Below, in pieces: positions 1 through 7,827 of a stretch of DNA of 39,617 bases. Every line of letters starts with the position of its first letter. The first letter of the stretch is position 1. Source of the stretch: a virus; IMG/VR virus record IMGVR_UViG_3300046028_009709, positions 1-39,617 of that record, one strand, 5' to 3'. Made by a program: the position numbers and the translations under genes. The notes beneath the pieces are model-generated. The model worked only from the letters and a program-made list of their open reading frames with translations. It ran no database searches and had not been told where the DNA came from.

Positions 1-2
1 CT

Positions 3-719
3 AACTTTTGTGGCAGTGACAACATTGCATTGGGGGCATGTGCTCTAAGGAACAATCAGACCAATTCAAACATAGCAATTGGCGGCGCTGCCTTACAGCA
101 GAATACCAATGGCACAGGTAACACTGCAATAGGACGATCAGCAGGTACGAGCAACACAAGTGGCAGTAACAACGTAGGTGTTGGTTATGCCGCATTGGGC
201 AGTACAACCATAGGCTCATCCAACGTTGCAGTAGGCTACAATGCAGGATGCAACCTTACAACGGGGTGTAATAACATTGTAATTGGCACTAGTGCTCTTG
301 CATCAACTGCCGCATCTAGCAATGAAACAACCATAGGCACAAGCACCACCACAGTTTTCCGAGCCTTTGGTGATTTGCAACTCCAAAGAGACTATACTGA
401 AAAAGTTGTTACAGCAAACACTGGCACTGCTTACACTATAGATATCACAGCAGGCACAATTCAAATTTTGACACTGACAGGCAGCGTTGTGTTTACTTTC
501 CCAGCAGCAACAAGCGGCAAATCGTTTGTATTACTGTTGAAGCAAGACGGAACTGGAAGCAGAACTGTAACGTGGCCCAGCGTAACCAACCCAGTGAAAT
601 GGCCCAGTGGTACTGCACCAACAATTACAAGTACTGCAAGTAGGCTTGATAAATATGTATTCACAGCAGATGGTACAAACTGGTATGGCAGCAATGCTGG
701 CCAAAATTATACCCCATAA
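3..719 (+). CDS. Tail fibre / receptor-binding protein, 5' end outside window
   Basis: The reading frame is open to the left edge, so the N-terminus is missing; the first visible codon starts at base 3 and the stop is at 717-719. The visible N-terminal half is made of short repeats of the type NIAIGG.AL and NTAIGRSAG, rich in Gly, Asn, Ser and Thr. Such repeats occur in trimeric adhesin heads and phage fibres, where they fold into stacked beta-rolls. The last ~120 residues look like a separate globular tip with Trp-Pro motifs (TVTWPS, VKWPSGTAPT) and a YVFTADGTNWYG ending, common in phage fibre C-termini. It probably contacts the host surface. A broken paralogue lies at 2573-2851. The fold and role are inferred from repeats and position; the exact receptor cannot be told. 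Confidence 0.8.
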   Translation, partial: NFCGSDNIALGACALRNNQTNSNIAIGGAALQQNTNGTGNTAIGRSAGTSNTSGSNNVGVGYAALGSTTIGSSNVAVGYNAGCNLTTGCNNIVIGTSALASTAASSNETTIGTSTTTVFRAFGDLQLQRDYTEKVVTANTGTAYTIDITAGTIQILTLTGSVVFTFPAATSGKSFVLLLKQDGTGSRTVTWPSVTNPVKWPSGTAPTITSTASRLDKYVFTADGTNWYGSNAGQNYTP

Positions 720-727
720 GGTAGCAG

Positions 728-1756
728 ATGTTTAGTTCTAATACTCCTATATCGCCGTCGGCACGTTCCAATTCTATTGCAGTGGGCAATTCTTTGTCTT
801 CTCCATATGTGTCAGTTTATCCATGGTCAACTGCTGGATTTGGGACCAAATTTGCCAATCCAGCCACCTTGCCAGCTTCTTTCGCCTATGGCGTTGCGTT
901 CACTTCAACCGGCTCGGCTATTGCTGTAACTGGCGACGTATCTCCCTACATATATGCTTATCCGTGGAGCTCTAGTGGCTTTGGCACAAAGTATGCTAAC
1001 CCAGCAACTTTGCCAACCGCTCTCTGGACTACCGGTGTTGCTTTTGCACCCGATGGGAGTGCCATTGCCCTAAGTACCCAGGATTCACCCTATATACATG
1101 CATATCCGTGGTCCGCAAGTGGCTTTGGCACAAAATATTCCAATCCAGCAACATTGCCTACTGGAGTTGGAAATGGTGTGGCGTTCAGCCCCAACGGTGC
1201 TTCACTTGCAGTAGCTCATGCTGGTAGCCCTTATGTGTCGGTATATCCCTGGTCTGGGTCTGGATTTGGCACAAAATATTCCAATCCAGGTACCCTTCCT
1301 ACTGCTAACGGTGCCTCCGTTGCATTTAGTCCTAGTGGTGCTGCTATCGCAGTGACTGGCAGTGGTTATATTGCCGCATATGCGTGGTCAGGAAGCGGAT
1401 TTGGTACAAAGTATGCCAACCCAGCAACTTTACCAACAACTGGAAGTGGAATAGCATTTAGTCCAGACGCCCAATCTATAGCAGTCAGCGATATAAGTAC
1501 GCCGTATGTTTTGGCGTATCCGTGGTCAACAGCCGGAGGCTTTGGAACCAAGTATTCAGATCCTGGGACTTTACCAAGCGGTGTTGCCCATGGCGTTGCC
1601 TTCAGCGGTGACTCTACAGCAATTGCAGTAGCCCATAATAATGGAGCCAGGATATCTGTATATCCCTGGTCATCTAGTGGTTTTGGAACCAAGTTTTCTA
1701 ATCCGGCTACTACACCAACCAATGACGGGTATTCCGTAGCATTTGGCCCAGTTTGA
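728..1756 (+). CDS. Seven-repeat beta-propeller protein of the tail/fibre region
   Basis: The 342-residue product consists almost entirely of seven ~46-residue repeats. Each has a GVAFSPDGSAIAV-like strand followed by SPYV..YPWS.SGFGTKY.NPATLPT. The final SVAFGPV is one extra strand that would pair with the incomplete first repeat, the 'velcro' closure typical of seven-bladed WD40-like propellers. The gene starts nine bases after the fibre stop and is followed by a fibre chaperone, so a virion surface or adhesin role is likely. The repeats are very alike at both protein and DNA level, so they could recombine and change blade number. No catalytic motif is visible. The propeller fold is inferred from repeat number and spacing. 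Confidence 0.75.
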   Translation: MFSSNTPISPSARSNSIAVGNSLSSPYVSVYPWSTAGFGTKFANPATLPASFAYGVAFTSTGSAIAVTGDVSPYIYAYPWSSSGFGTKYANPATLPTALWTTGVAFAPDGSAIALSTQDSPYIHAYPWSASGFGTKYSNPATLPTGVGNGVAFSPNGASLAVAHAGSPYVSVYPWSGSGFGTKYSNPGTLPTANGASVAFSPSGAAIAVTGSGYIAAYAWSGSGFGTKYANPATLPTTGSGIAFSPDAQSIAVSDISTPYVLAYPWSTAGGFGTKYSDPGTLPSGVAHGVAFSGDSTAIAVAHNNGARISVYPWSSSGFGTKFSNPATTPTNDGYSVAFGPV

Positions 1757-1767
1757 AAGATAAGTAT

Positions 1768-2037
1768 ATGACCCAACATACAAAAGAGCCTATGAAAACA
1801 CGTGAAGAAATACTTCGTATCAACCTCGAAGCGAGAAAGCAAGAGGTAATGCACTATCAGATAAACATCGATAACTATACGTTGGCGCTTGAAAAAATTG
1901 CTCGCATGGATGTTGCTGATCGCTCCGAATTATCTGATTTTGCCGATCAGCTTTCCTGCTTGCTTGCTTCTGAAAAACTAGAGCAAAAAAAAGCCAAAGT
2001 GATGCTAGATGTGATACAGCAACAATTGGGAGACTAA
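1768..2037 (+). CDS. Small coiled-coil protein of unknown function
   Basis: An 89-residue product, largely charged and probably alpha-helical, with heptad-like spacing through LEARKQEVMHYQINIDNYTLALEKIA and again near the C-terminus (LASEKLEQKKAKVMLDVIQQQ). I chose the ATG at 1768. A TTG at 1753 would overlap the previous stop, and the ATG at 1792 is an equally possible start. It ends one base before the chaperone gene starts, so it is probably co-translated with it. Small helical proteins beside fibres can be chaperones or connectors, but I do not recognise a family and assign no function. Confidence 0.6.
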   Translation: MTQHTKEPMKTREEILRINLEARKQEVMHYQINIDNYTLALEKIARMDVADRSELSDFADQLSCLLASEKLEQKKAKVMLDVIQQQLGD

Positions 2038-2038
2038 C

Positions 2039-2500
2039 ATGCTTTATGTCAAAGCCATCAACAATGTCATTATTGTCTACCCTTACACACAGACTGATTT
2101 GATCCGAGATAACCCATCAACAAGCTTTCCAGTTGGTGGGTTATCGACAGCTGATCTACATGAGTGGAATGTATTTCCGGTTGAGTTTTCAGTGCAACCA
2201 ATCTTTAGTCCTTTGACAGAAAGATTGGTTGAAAAACCACCAATTTATAACGGCTCAAGTTGGATTCAGCAATGGAAAGTAGAGGCACGCAGTCAAGCAG
2301 AAATTGACGCGTCAACTGCTGCACAAGCGGAGGTAATACGCCAAGACCGTAATAAACGTCTTGCTGATTGTGATTGGACACAGTTGGCCGATGCGCCGGT
2401 AAACGCTCAAGCATGGTTAGAGTATCGACAGTCATTGCGAGACATCACTGCACAACTAGGGTTTCCTTGGGATATTACTTGGCCAGCCCCTCCTGTATAA
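2039..2500 (+). CDS. Tail fibre assembly chaperone (Phage_tail_APC-like)
   Basis: A 153-residue product whose C-terminal third carries the signature of phage tail assembly chaperones (the PF16778-type group): RN.RLADCDWTQLADAP then W.EYRQ.LRD, ending in GFPWDITWPAPP. Members help trimerise or mount tail fibres and are usually encoded just after the fibre, as here. The N-terminal half is variable, which fits co-evolution with a particular fibre. The ATG at 2039 directly follows the preceding stop. The family assignment rests on the C-terminal motif, which I regard as clear. Which of the neighbouring fibre-like proteins it serves is inference. Confidence 0.75.
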   Translation: MLYVKAINNVIIVYPYTQTDLIRDNPSTSFPVGGLSTADLHEWNVFPVEFSVQPIFSPLTERLVEKPPIYNGSSWIQQWKVEARSQAEIDASTAAQAEVIRQDRNKRLADCDWTQLADAPVNAQAWLEYRQSLRDITAQLGFPWDITWPAPPV

Positions 2501-2572
2501 GTTACTTTCTATTATTGACTATTACTGGCTTAAATAATTGGCCAAAAAAGTACGCTCGAGGAAAACAAACAC

Positions 2573-2851
2573 ATGGCCATCAAGATTTGCGGAAACATCG
2601 TTATACCATTCGCCGCAGGAAACAACAAACTGAAAAAATGTTGCACTGGGCATTGGTGTTGGCTTATCCACTGCCTAAGGCAGCAACAACGTGACTGTGG
2701 TCAACTGTTCACTTTTCTCTGCCACTACAGCAGCCTGCAACATTGCAATTGGTACAGAATCTCTCAGAGACGCTACGTGGGGTTTAGCAACGATCAGCTC
2801 ACCCAGCGTGTGACAGTTCTGGAACTTGCACTCACTGCCAAAGGTGTGTAG
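2573..2851 (+). pseudogene. Frameshifted short tail-fibre paralogue
   Basis: The start (MAIKICGNIVIP, with GAGG upstream near 2558) and the end (LTQRVTVLELALTAKGV) lie in the frame of 2573 and look like the two ends of a phage fibre. The middle in that frame is Cys/His/Trp-rich nonsense. The +1 frame from about 2634 to 2800 instead reads typical fibre-head repeats (NVALGIGVGLSTA, GSNNVTVVNCSLFSATT, CNIAIGTESLRDAT), broken by a TAA at 2676-2678. So two compensating frameshifts and one stop separate this from a working gene. It is a decayed fibre copy or a region with sequencing errors. The open 92-codon frame is unlikely to make a folded protein. Confidence 0.75.
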
Positions 2852-2862
2852 ACTTTAGGCTT

Positions 2863-3771
2863 ATGATCCCACGCGGCGGCACTGAACTCATGATGGCCAA
2901 TCTCTCTCAACAACTGGGAGGTTGGCCATCATCTTTGAATCTCATAGTAAGCAATTGCAGCTTACATCAAATAGATCCCAACAAAAAGAACATTGTTTGG
3001 CAGCATCTCGACACCGACCAAGAGGCCAGTCAAGGTGCAGCTAATCCACAGTTTCAACAGGCTGTTGCTTGCTGGATATTTGTAAGTGAATGGCAGCGTG
3101 AGAAATGGGTAAACTATTTTGGCATACATCCAAACAAAACAGTTGTAATCCGCAATGCCATACACTCTTTCAATTGGCAACTCAAACCCGCCTCTCAGCA
3201 AATTGAAATGATCTACACCAGCACCCCTTGGCGAGGACTTGATGTGTTGCTGGATGCCATAGACCAACTGCAACATCAAAACTGGCGTCTCACAGTTTAC
3301 AGCAGCACCATTATCTATGGCAAAGGTTTCAGTGACAGTAATATGAGAGGCTATCAGTCTTTGTTTGATCGCTGTCGCCAGCACACTCAAATCCAGTATG
3401 TTGGTTACGGGCTCAATCAAGCTGTGAGAAAGAGATTGCAAGGCAGTCACTTATGGGTATATCCCAGCACTTTCCCAGAAACCAGCTGCATCTCAGCAAT
3501 AGAGGCTGCTAGTGCTGGGTGCCAGGTGGTCACCACTCGACTTGGTGCTCTTGAAGAAACCCTTGGCGAAAGTGCTTGTTTTGTAGACTATACTACCAAC
3601 AAACGGGTATTGTCAGCAGCCTTTGCTAAATCTCTTGATAACCAATTGAGCAATTATGATTCAAATAACCCTCAATGGCAAAATCAAGCATTATTATTTG
3701 ACAAACTCTACAGTTGGAACACTAGAATACACGAATGGCAAATTTTAATCAATCAACTCGTCGCAGAGTAA
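2863..3771 (+). CDS. GT-B glycosyltransferase (GT4/GT1-like)
   Basis: A 302-residue product with the features of a GT-B nucleotide-sugar transferase. It has PRGGTELM at the N-terminus, VSEWQ followed by a VIRNAI loop at the domain junction, and near residues 200-215 the PETSCISAIEAASAG segment with the E-x7-E spacing that holds the donor sugar nucleotide. It would act in the host cytoplasm, adding a sugar to a phage or host glycan; the substrate cannot be read. The ATG at 2863 has only a poor AGG upstream, and the frame is open further back without a better start, so the N-terminus may have been trimmed when the preceding fibre copy decayed. Its 3' end overlaps the next glycosyltransferase by 37 bases. 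Confidence 0.75.
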   Translation: MIPRGGTELMMANLSQQLGGWPSSLNLIVSNCSLHQIDPNKKNIVWQHLDTDQEASQGAANPQFQQAVACWIFVSEWQREKWVNYFGIHPNKTVVIRNAIHSFNWQLKPASQQIEMIYTSTPWRGLDVLLDAIDQLQHQNWRLTVYSSTIIYGKGFSDSNMRGYQSLFDRCRQHTQIQYVGYGLNQAVRKRLQGSHLWVYPSTFPETSCISAIEAASAGCQVVTTRLGALEETLGESACFVDYTTNKRVLSAAFAKSLDNQLSNYDSNNPQWQNQALLFDKLYSWNTRIHEWQILINQLVAE

Positions 3772-4433
3772 TGATAGGCACCCCCAGCTATGATGGCAAG
3801 GTAGAGGTCAGCTACACTAGCAGTTTATTTTATACTACTAAAGCTGCTGAAAAAAGGAATATTGAACTTTTACCCTTATGGGTCAGCTTCGATGCATTGA
3901 TTCAAAGAGCTAGAAATGACACCTTGCAATTGGCATATGAGAGCGGTGTTGATGATCTCGTATGGATTGATCAAGATATTGAATGGACCCCGCAGCAGTT
4001 TTTTAAACTACTGGATCATCCTGTAGATGTTGTGGGTGGCACATATCCCAAAAAAGGGGATCGTCCAGAATATGTTGTAAGACAAATGACTAAACGCCCT
4101 ATTGACCCGCAAACTGGTTTGATGGAAGTTGATGGCTTGGGCACAGGATTTGCACGCATGAGTCGACAAGCCATACACCATTTGTGGAACACCAGTCAAG
4201 CCTATATTGATCCCAAAGACATGAAGCAACGCCGAATGATCTGTGATGTGATAGTTACCAACAACGGTCTTATGAGTGAGGACATACGTATGTTTGAAAA
4301 ACTTCAGGAAGGCGGATTTCCCATATATCTTGACACCACAATCACTTGCAAGCACGGCGGCTATAAGCAATATCAGGGTGACTTCCTACAATGGTACACA
4401 GGGCTGGGACAGACAAAAGGCCGGCAATTGTGA
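3735..4433 (+). CDS. GT-A type glycosyltransferase
   Basis: A 232-residue product with a GT-A pattern. It has an N-terminal TPSYDGKVEVSYTSSL segment, then ARNDTLQLAYESGVDDLVWIDQDIEW, where DQD at about residues 78-80 is the metal- and nucleotide-binding DxD motif. GGTYPKK and a later GLGTGFARMSR segment follow, as in the GT2-like proteins common in marine phages. The C-terminal TCKHGG is also typical. It overlaps the upstream transferase by 37 bases, so the two are translationally coupled. Donor and acceptor sugars are unknown. Confidence 0.75.
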   Translation: MANFNQSTRRRVMIGTPSYDGKVEVSYTSSLFYTTKAAEKRNIELLPLWVSFDALIQRARNDTLQLAYESGVDDLVWIDQDIEWTPQQFFKLLDHPVDVVGGTYPKKGDRPEYVVRQMTKRPIDPQTGLMEVDGLGTGFARMSRQAIHHLWNTSQAYIDPKDMKQRRMICDVIVTNNGLMSEDIRMFEKLQEGGFPIYLDTTITCKHGGYKQYQGDFLQWYTGLGQTKGRQL

Positions 4434-4508
4434 CTACTTACGAGTGTTAGTCAAGTTCTCAATAGCTTTTTAGTCAGCTATGATCAAATAGTAAATCAAA
4501 GTCAGTGG

Positions 4509-4742
4509 GTGATGGATCAGTTTTGTGCGTGGTTGGGTATAAACAGTGTAGTAATTGGCTTAAGTCTCTACAAGAGGTTTGAAAACGATTGTAGTAATGG
4601 AGGTTTAGTAGGGCTGCATGATGTGAGAAGATACCTGCATCGCGCCAGTCCTTTACTAGAGGAAGTATTGGGTAGACCCTTTTGTGACTATTATAGGCAG
4701 ATGAATCTTAAATTTTGGAAAAATAGTCAATTTGCCTTATAA
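4509..4742 (+). CDS. Short ORF, possibly a remnant of a WbqC-like sugar-pathway gene
   Basis: A 77-residue ORF lying alone in a 334-base gap. The same frame is open back to the stop of the preceding gene (TGA at 4431-4433) and reads plausible protein (SFLVSYDQIVNQSQWVMDQF) before the first ATG, so the visible start may not be the original one. WVMDQFCAWLGINS and the C-terminal CDYYRQMNLKFW segment resemble parts of WbqC-family proteins, which are about three times longer and occur in O-antigen clusters. That resemblance is weak and by eye. No good ribosome-binding site is visible. A decayed or truncated gene is more likely than a working one. Confidence 0.35.
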   Translation: MMDQFCAWLGINSVVIGLSLYKRFENDCSNGGLVGLHDVRRYLHRASPLLEEVLGRPFCDYYRQMNLKFWKNSQFAL

Positions 4743-4767
4743 TATCTTGAAGCTTCGAGGAACTAGA

Positions 4768-5700
4768 ATGACAAAAAAGATATTTTGGATAGACGGTGGT
4801 GCTGGTAGAGTAATCACCGCTATTCCTGCATTAATCAAATACGGTCGGCTGCATCCCAACAGCGAATGGGCTGTGTTGGTTGGCGCATGGGATTTCTTAT
4901 ACTGGGGTATTCCCGAGCTGCAAGATCGCACCTACAATCTTGATACAAAAGGTGTTTTTGACAACGTAGTCAAGAATGCTGATCAAATAGTAACCCCGGA
5001 GCCTTATCGTATCCCAGCATATTTTAGGCAAGAGATAAGTTTGGCTGAAGCTTTTGACAGGGAAATCAACCAAACTACAGATCACAGTGATTTATTGCCA
5101 CCACGATTGGCATTCAATCAACAAGAAACTCTCGTAGCCAAGAATACCATAGCTGATCTCAAAAGTGTAAGCAAAAAGAACAAAACAATTGTATTTCAAC
5201 CCTTTGGCCGTGGTGCCAAACTGGATCGTGCCACAGTGATTGACGAAGAAAGCAGAAGCTTAAGCTCAAACGACTATTTGAGCCTGAGCCGGCGTCTCAA
5301 TCAAAAATACAACATGATCTTTTTTGGCGAGCCTGACTTTCAATTGAAAGACGACAACTGGAGTGCCAAATACACTGCTGATTTAAGAGTTTGGTCAGCT
5401 CTAGTTGCCAACTCTGACTATTTTGTAGGATGTGACAGTGTAGGCCAGCATATTGCTAGAGCCTCTGGAGTACCAGGCACAGTAATTATTGGGAGTACGT
5501 TTCCCAAGAACACCAGCTATCCAGATTACTTTCAAATAATTGAAAAGCCTGCTGCTAGGAAATATAGTCCTATTCGTATTGCTGGTCTGGACGTAAATCT
5601 CAGCAATAGGCTGAATGAAGGCACAATGAAATTCTCAACCAAAGAACTAGACGACATCTATCAAAAGATTGTTGCAGATATTGAAAGGAAAACACGCTGA
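4768..5700 (+). CDS. GT9-like (heptosyltransferase-fold) glycosyltransferase
   Basis: A 310-residue product starting MTKKIFWIDGGAGRV. The ATG at 4768 has CGAGG seven bases upstream; the frame is open further back but without such a site. The opening glycine-rich loop, TIVFQPFGRG at mid-protein, and the C-terminal FVGCDSVGQHIARASGVPGTVIIGST segment match the GT9/ADP-heptose transferase plan, in which that last segment lines the donor site. It would work on a glycan in the host cytoplasm. Its stop overlaps the carbamoyltransferase start by one base, so the two are likely coupled and may act on the same glycan. The donor need not be heptose. Confidence 0.7.
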   Translation: MTKKIFWIDGGAGRVITAIPALIKYGRLHPNSEWAVLVGAWDFLYWGIPELQDRTYNLDTKGVFDNVVKNADQIVTPEPYRIPAYFRQEISLAEAFDREINQTTDHSDLLPPRLAFNQQETLVAKNTIADLKSVSKKNKTIVFQPFGRGAKLDRATVIDEESRSLSSNDYLSLSRRLNQKYNMIFFGEPDFQLKDDNWSAKYTADLRVWSALVANSDYFVGCDSVGQHIARASGVPGTVIIGSTFPKNTSYPDYFQIIEKPAARKYSPIRIAGLDVNLSNRLNEGTMKFSTKELDDIYQKIVADIERKTR

Positions 5701-7397
5701 TGAAAATAATGGCCATCAATCCCGGTCACAACAGCAGTGTGGCGCTTGTTGAAGACGGTAAGTTGCTGTTTTATAGCGAGGAAGAACGATGGAGTCGCCT
5801 AAAGTATGACGGTAATCCATTTAGAGCCATGCTATGGGTACTAACTAATCATTTGGTAGACCACTTGATCATTGGTGGGACCACCACTAATTGGGTTACT
5901 CTTCCTTGGACTAACGAGAATGCCTATGCTGCATTAGCTCGCAAATTCAGTCCTAATGTGCAAGTTACCCTAATGGGCCATCTACATCACTTGGGTCATG
6001 CAGCTAATGCCTTCTATGGCAGTGGTTTTGAAACAGCATGCGCCTTGGTCGTAGATGGGGCCGGAAGCTATGTGCAAGAAAGCATGGGAGAAGGACTACC
6101 ACTTACTGGGGGTTTTGAAACTGAAAGCATCTATCATTGCAGCTATCCACATGAGTTCAACGCAGTTTACAAAAGATACAGTGACGGTGCGGAAACCAGC
6201 CTCTACTACGACAACGGTATCCAAGAATTTGATAATAATGTTACTATTGTTAAGGCATACGAGAGTGTAAGTGATTATTTAGGATTTGGGGCTATTGAAG
6301 CTGGGAAGACCATGGGACTAGCTCCTTATGGCCAAGAAGACAGCAACATTCCTGCCTTTTTCATCAACAATAAAGGCAACAAGAACTTGTTGATTCCTCG
6401 CTATCCCAGCGGCGCACACATTGACGAGAATAGATTTCCTTACTTGCGTAGATACACACAACCAAGTGACTGGCATAATAACTTTGAATTAGTGCGAGAT
6501 CAAGACAAGAATCTAGCCTACCATGTGCAGAAAGAAACTGAAGAGCAGATGGTGAAGTTGATTGAGCGTGCTATTGACATTACTGGAGAAAATCGCATTG
6601 TAATCAGTGGTGGTTATGCACTTAACTGTGTTGCCAACTACAAATATCTAGAACGTTTCCCTAATATTGAGTTTTACATTGATCCCATTGCACATGATGG
6701 TGGAACAGCCATTGGTTTAGCTCGGCATGCTTATTATGTTCTGAGCCAAGATACTACACCTCAACCACTCTCTCATCTCTACTTGAGTGTGTTGCCAGAC
6801 TATAATCAGATTGAAACCACTATTGCTTCTGTTGAAGGTATCAGCATGAGAGACACATCACCTGCTGAAGTGGCACTACTGCTGGCAGAAGGCAATATTG
6901 TGGCTTTGTTTCAAGGCGCTAGTGAAGGTGGGCCTCGTGCACTAGGCAACAGAAGCATTCTTTTTGATCCTCGAGTAATCAACGGCAAGGATATTGTTAA
7001 CCAAGTTAAAAATCGTGAATGGTTCCGCCCTTTTGCTGCGAGTGTGATGGCAGAACATGCAAATGACTGGTTTGACATGCGCAATCTCAATGAAAGCCCT
7101 TACATGATGTATGCTGTAAATGTGAAGGAAAGCCAAAGAGAGTTGATTCCTGCAGTTACACATGTGGATGGCACCTGCAGAGTACAAACTGTCAGCAGCG
7201 AGCAAAACTTGCATTTGTATCAGCTGCTAGATGCTTTTCGGCAACAAACCGAAACACCGTTGCTGTTTAACACTAGTTTCAATCTAGCTGGGCAGCCATT
7301 GGTGGAAACACTGGTAGACGCCTTGATAACAATCTTCAACTGTGATATCCACTACCTGTATCTTCCCGATCTGGGAATGTTGGTATGCAAACAGTAA
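5700..7397 (+). CDS. O-carbamoyltransferase (NodU/CmcH family)
   Basis: A 565-residue, full-length member of the family that transfers a carbamoyl group from carbamoyl phosphate, via carbamoyl-AMP, to a hydroxyl. The N-terminal kinase-like domain shows NPGHNSSVAL (residues 7-16), a metal-binding HLHHLGH (94-100), VVDGAGSY (117-124) and GGYALNC (304-310). The C-terminal carbamoyl-transfer domain shows ALFQGASEGGPRALGNRSI (about 402-420) and NTSFNLAGQPLV. Known members decorate Nod factors and antibiotics, and some phage members are reported to act on 5-hydroxymethylcytosine in DNA. Here it lies among glycosyltransferases and overlaps GT9-like and sulfotransferase-like frames, so a glycan substrate seems likelier. 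The family call is firm; the substrate is open. Confidence 0.9.
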   Translation: MKIMAINPGHNSSVALVEDGKLLFYSEEERWSRLKYDGNPFRAMLWVLTNHLVDHLIIGGTTTNWVTLPWTNENAYAALARKFSPNVQVTLMGHLHHLGHAANAFYGSGFETACALVVDGAGSYVQESMGEGLPLTGGFETESIYHCSYPHEFNAVYKRYSDGAETSLYYDNGIQEFDNNVTIVKAYESVSDYLGFGAIEAGKTMGLAPYGQEDSNIPAFFINNKGNKNLLIPRYPSGAHIDENRFPYLRRYTQPSDWHNNFELVRDQDKNLAYHVQKETEEQMVKLIERAIDITGENRIVISGGYALNCVANYKYLERFPNIEFYIDPIAHDGGTAIGLARHAYYVLSQDTTPQPLSHLYLSVLPDYNQIETTIASVEGISMRDTSPAEVALLLAEGNIVALFQGASEGGPRALGNRSILFDPRVINGKDIVNQVKNREWFRPFAASVMAEHANDWFDMRNLNESPYMMYAVNVKESQRELIPAVTHVDGTCRVQTVSSEQNLHLYQLLDAFRQQTETPLLFNTSFNLAGQPLVETLVDALITIFNCDIHYLYLPDLGMLVCKQ

Positions 7398-7694
7398 ATT
7401 TAAAAGAGTTTCACTTGAGCAGTGCGTTACCTGGAGCAGGTAGCCCACTGCTCAACAGCATAATTAAACAAAATCCAAAGTTCTCTGCCACTATAAGTGA
7501 TCCTTTGCATAGTTTTGTGCACATCCTTATAAGAGACATCAACAGCCCTGTTGGTGTGGTTGCACAAATAACTTGAGATCGACGCCGGCAAATACTCACA
7601 ATGAGTTTGATATTGGATAGCATACAGTCCAAAAAAAGTGGTCGCTACTACCAATTCTCCAAGAGACTTGACGACTGTGTTGTGGGATCTGTAA
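7385..7694 (+). pseudogene. Sulfotransferase remnant
   Basis: The frame starting with ATG at 7385, inside the end of the carbamoyltransferase, reads KEFHLSSALPGAGSPLLNSI and QNPKFSATISDPLHSFV. This is the N-terminus of a PAPS-dependent sulfotransferase, with the usual PRSGST phosphate-binding loop decayed to PGAGSP. A TGA at 7574-7576 interrupts it; the same frame resumes with DRRRQILT, then a one-base shift around 7610-7620 is needed to read YSPKKVV..TNS and TTVLWDL up to TAA at 7692. Only about the first 100 of ~260 residues remain. It is non-functional, and it suggests that an ancestor of this cassette sulfated a glycan. The rest of the gap to 7827 holds no gene I can support. Confidence 0.7.
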
Positions 7695-7827
7695 TTACCT
7701 TATGATTTTTTGGTAATGAAACAGCTTAGAATTACAAAATATCCTCTAGATTCACGCATATAGCAGATCTTTTAACAAAAGTATGCAACACTGGAAGTTT
7801 CATACACCTACAAGAAAGCAATTATAA

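Noticed and set aside
7689-7716. ATTACC...GGTAAT inverted repeat after the sulfotransferase remnant as a terminator
   Set aside because: The stem is only six AT-rich pairs with a 12-base loop and the T-run sits in the loop, not after the stem.
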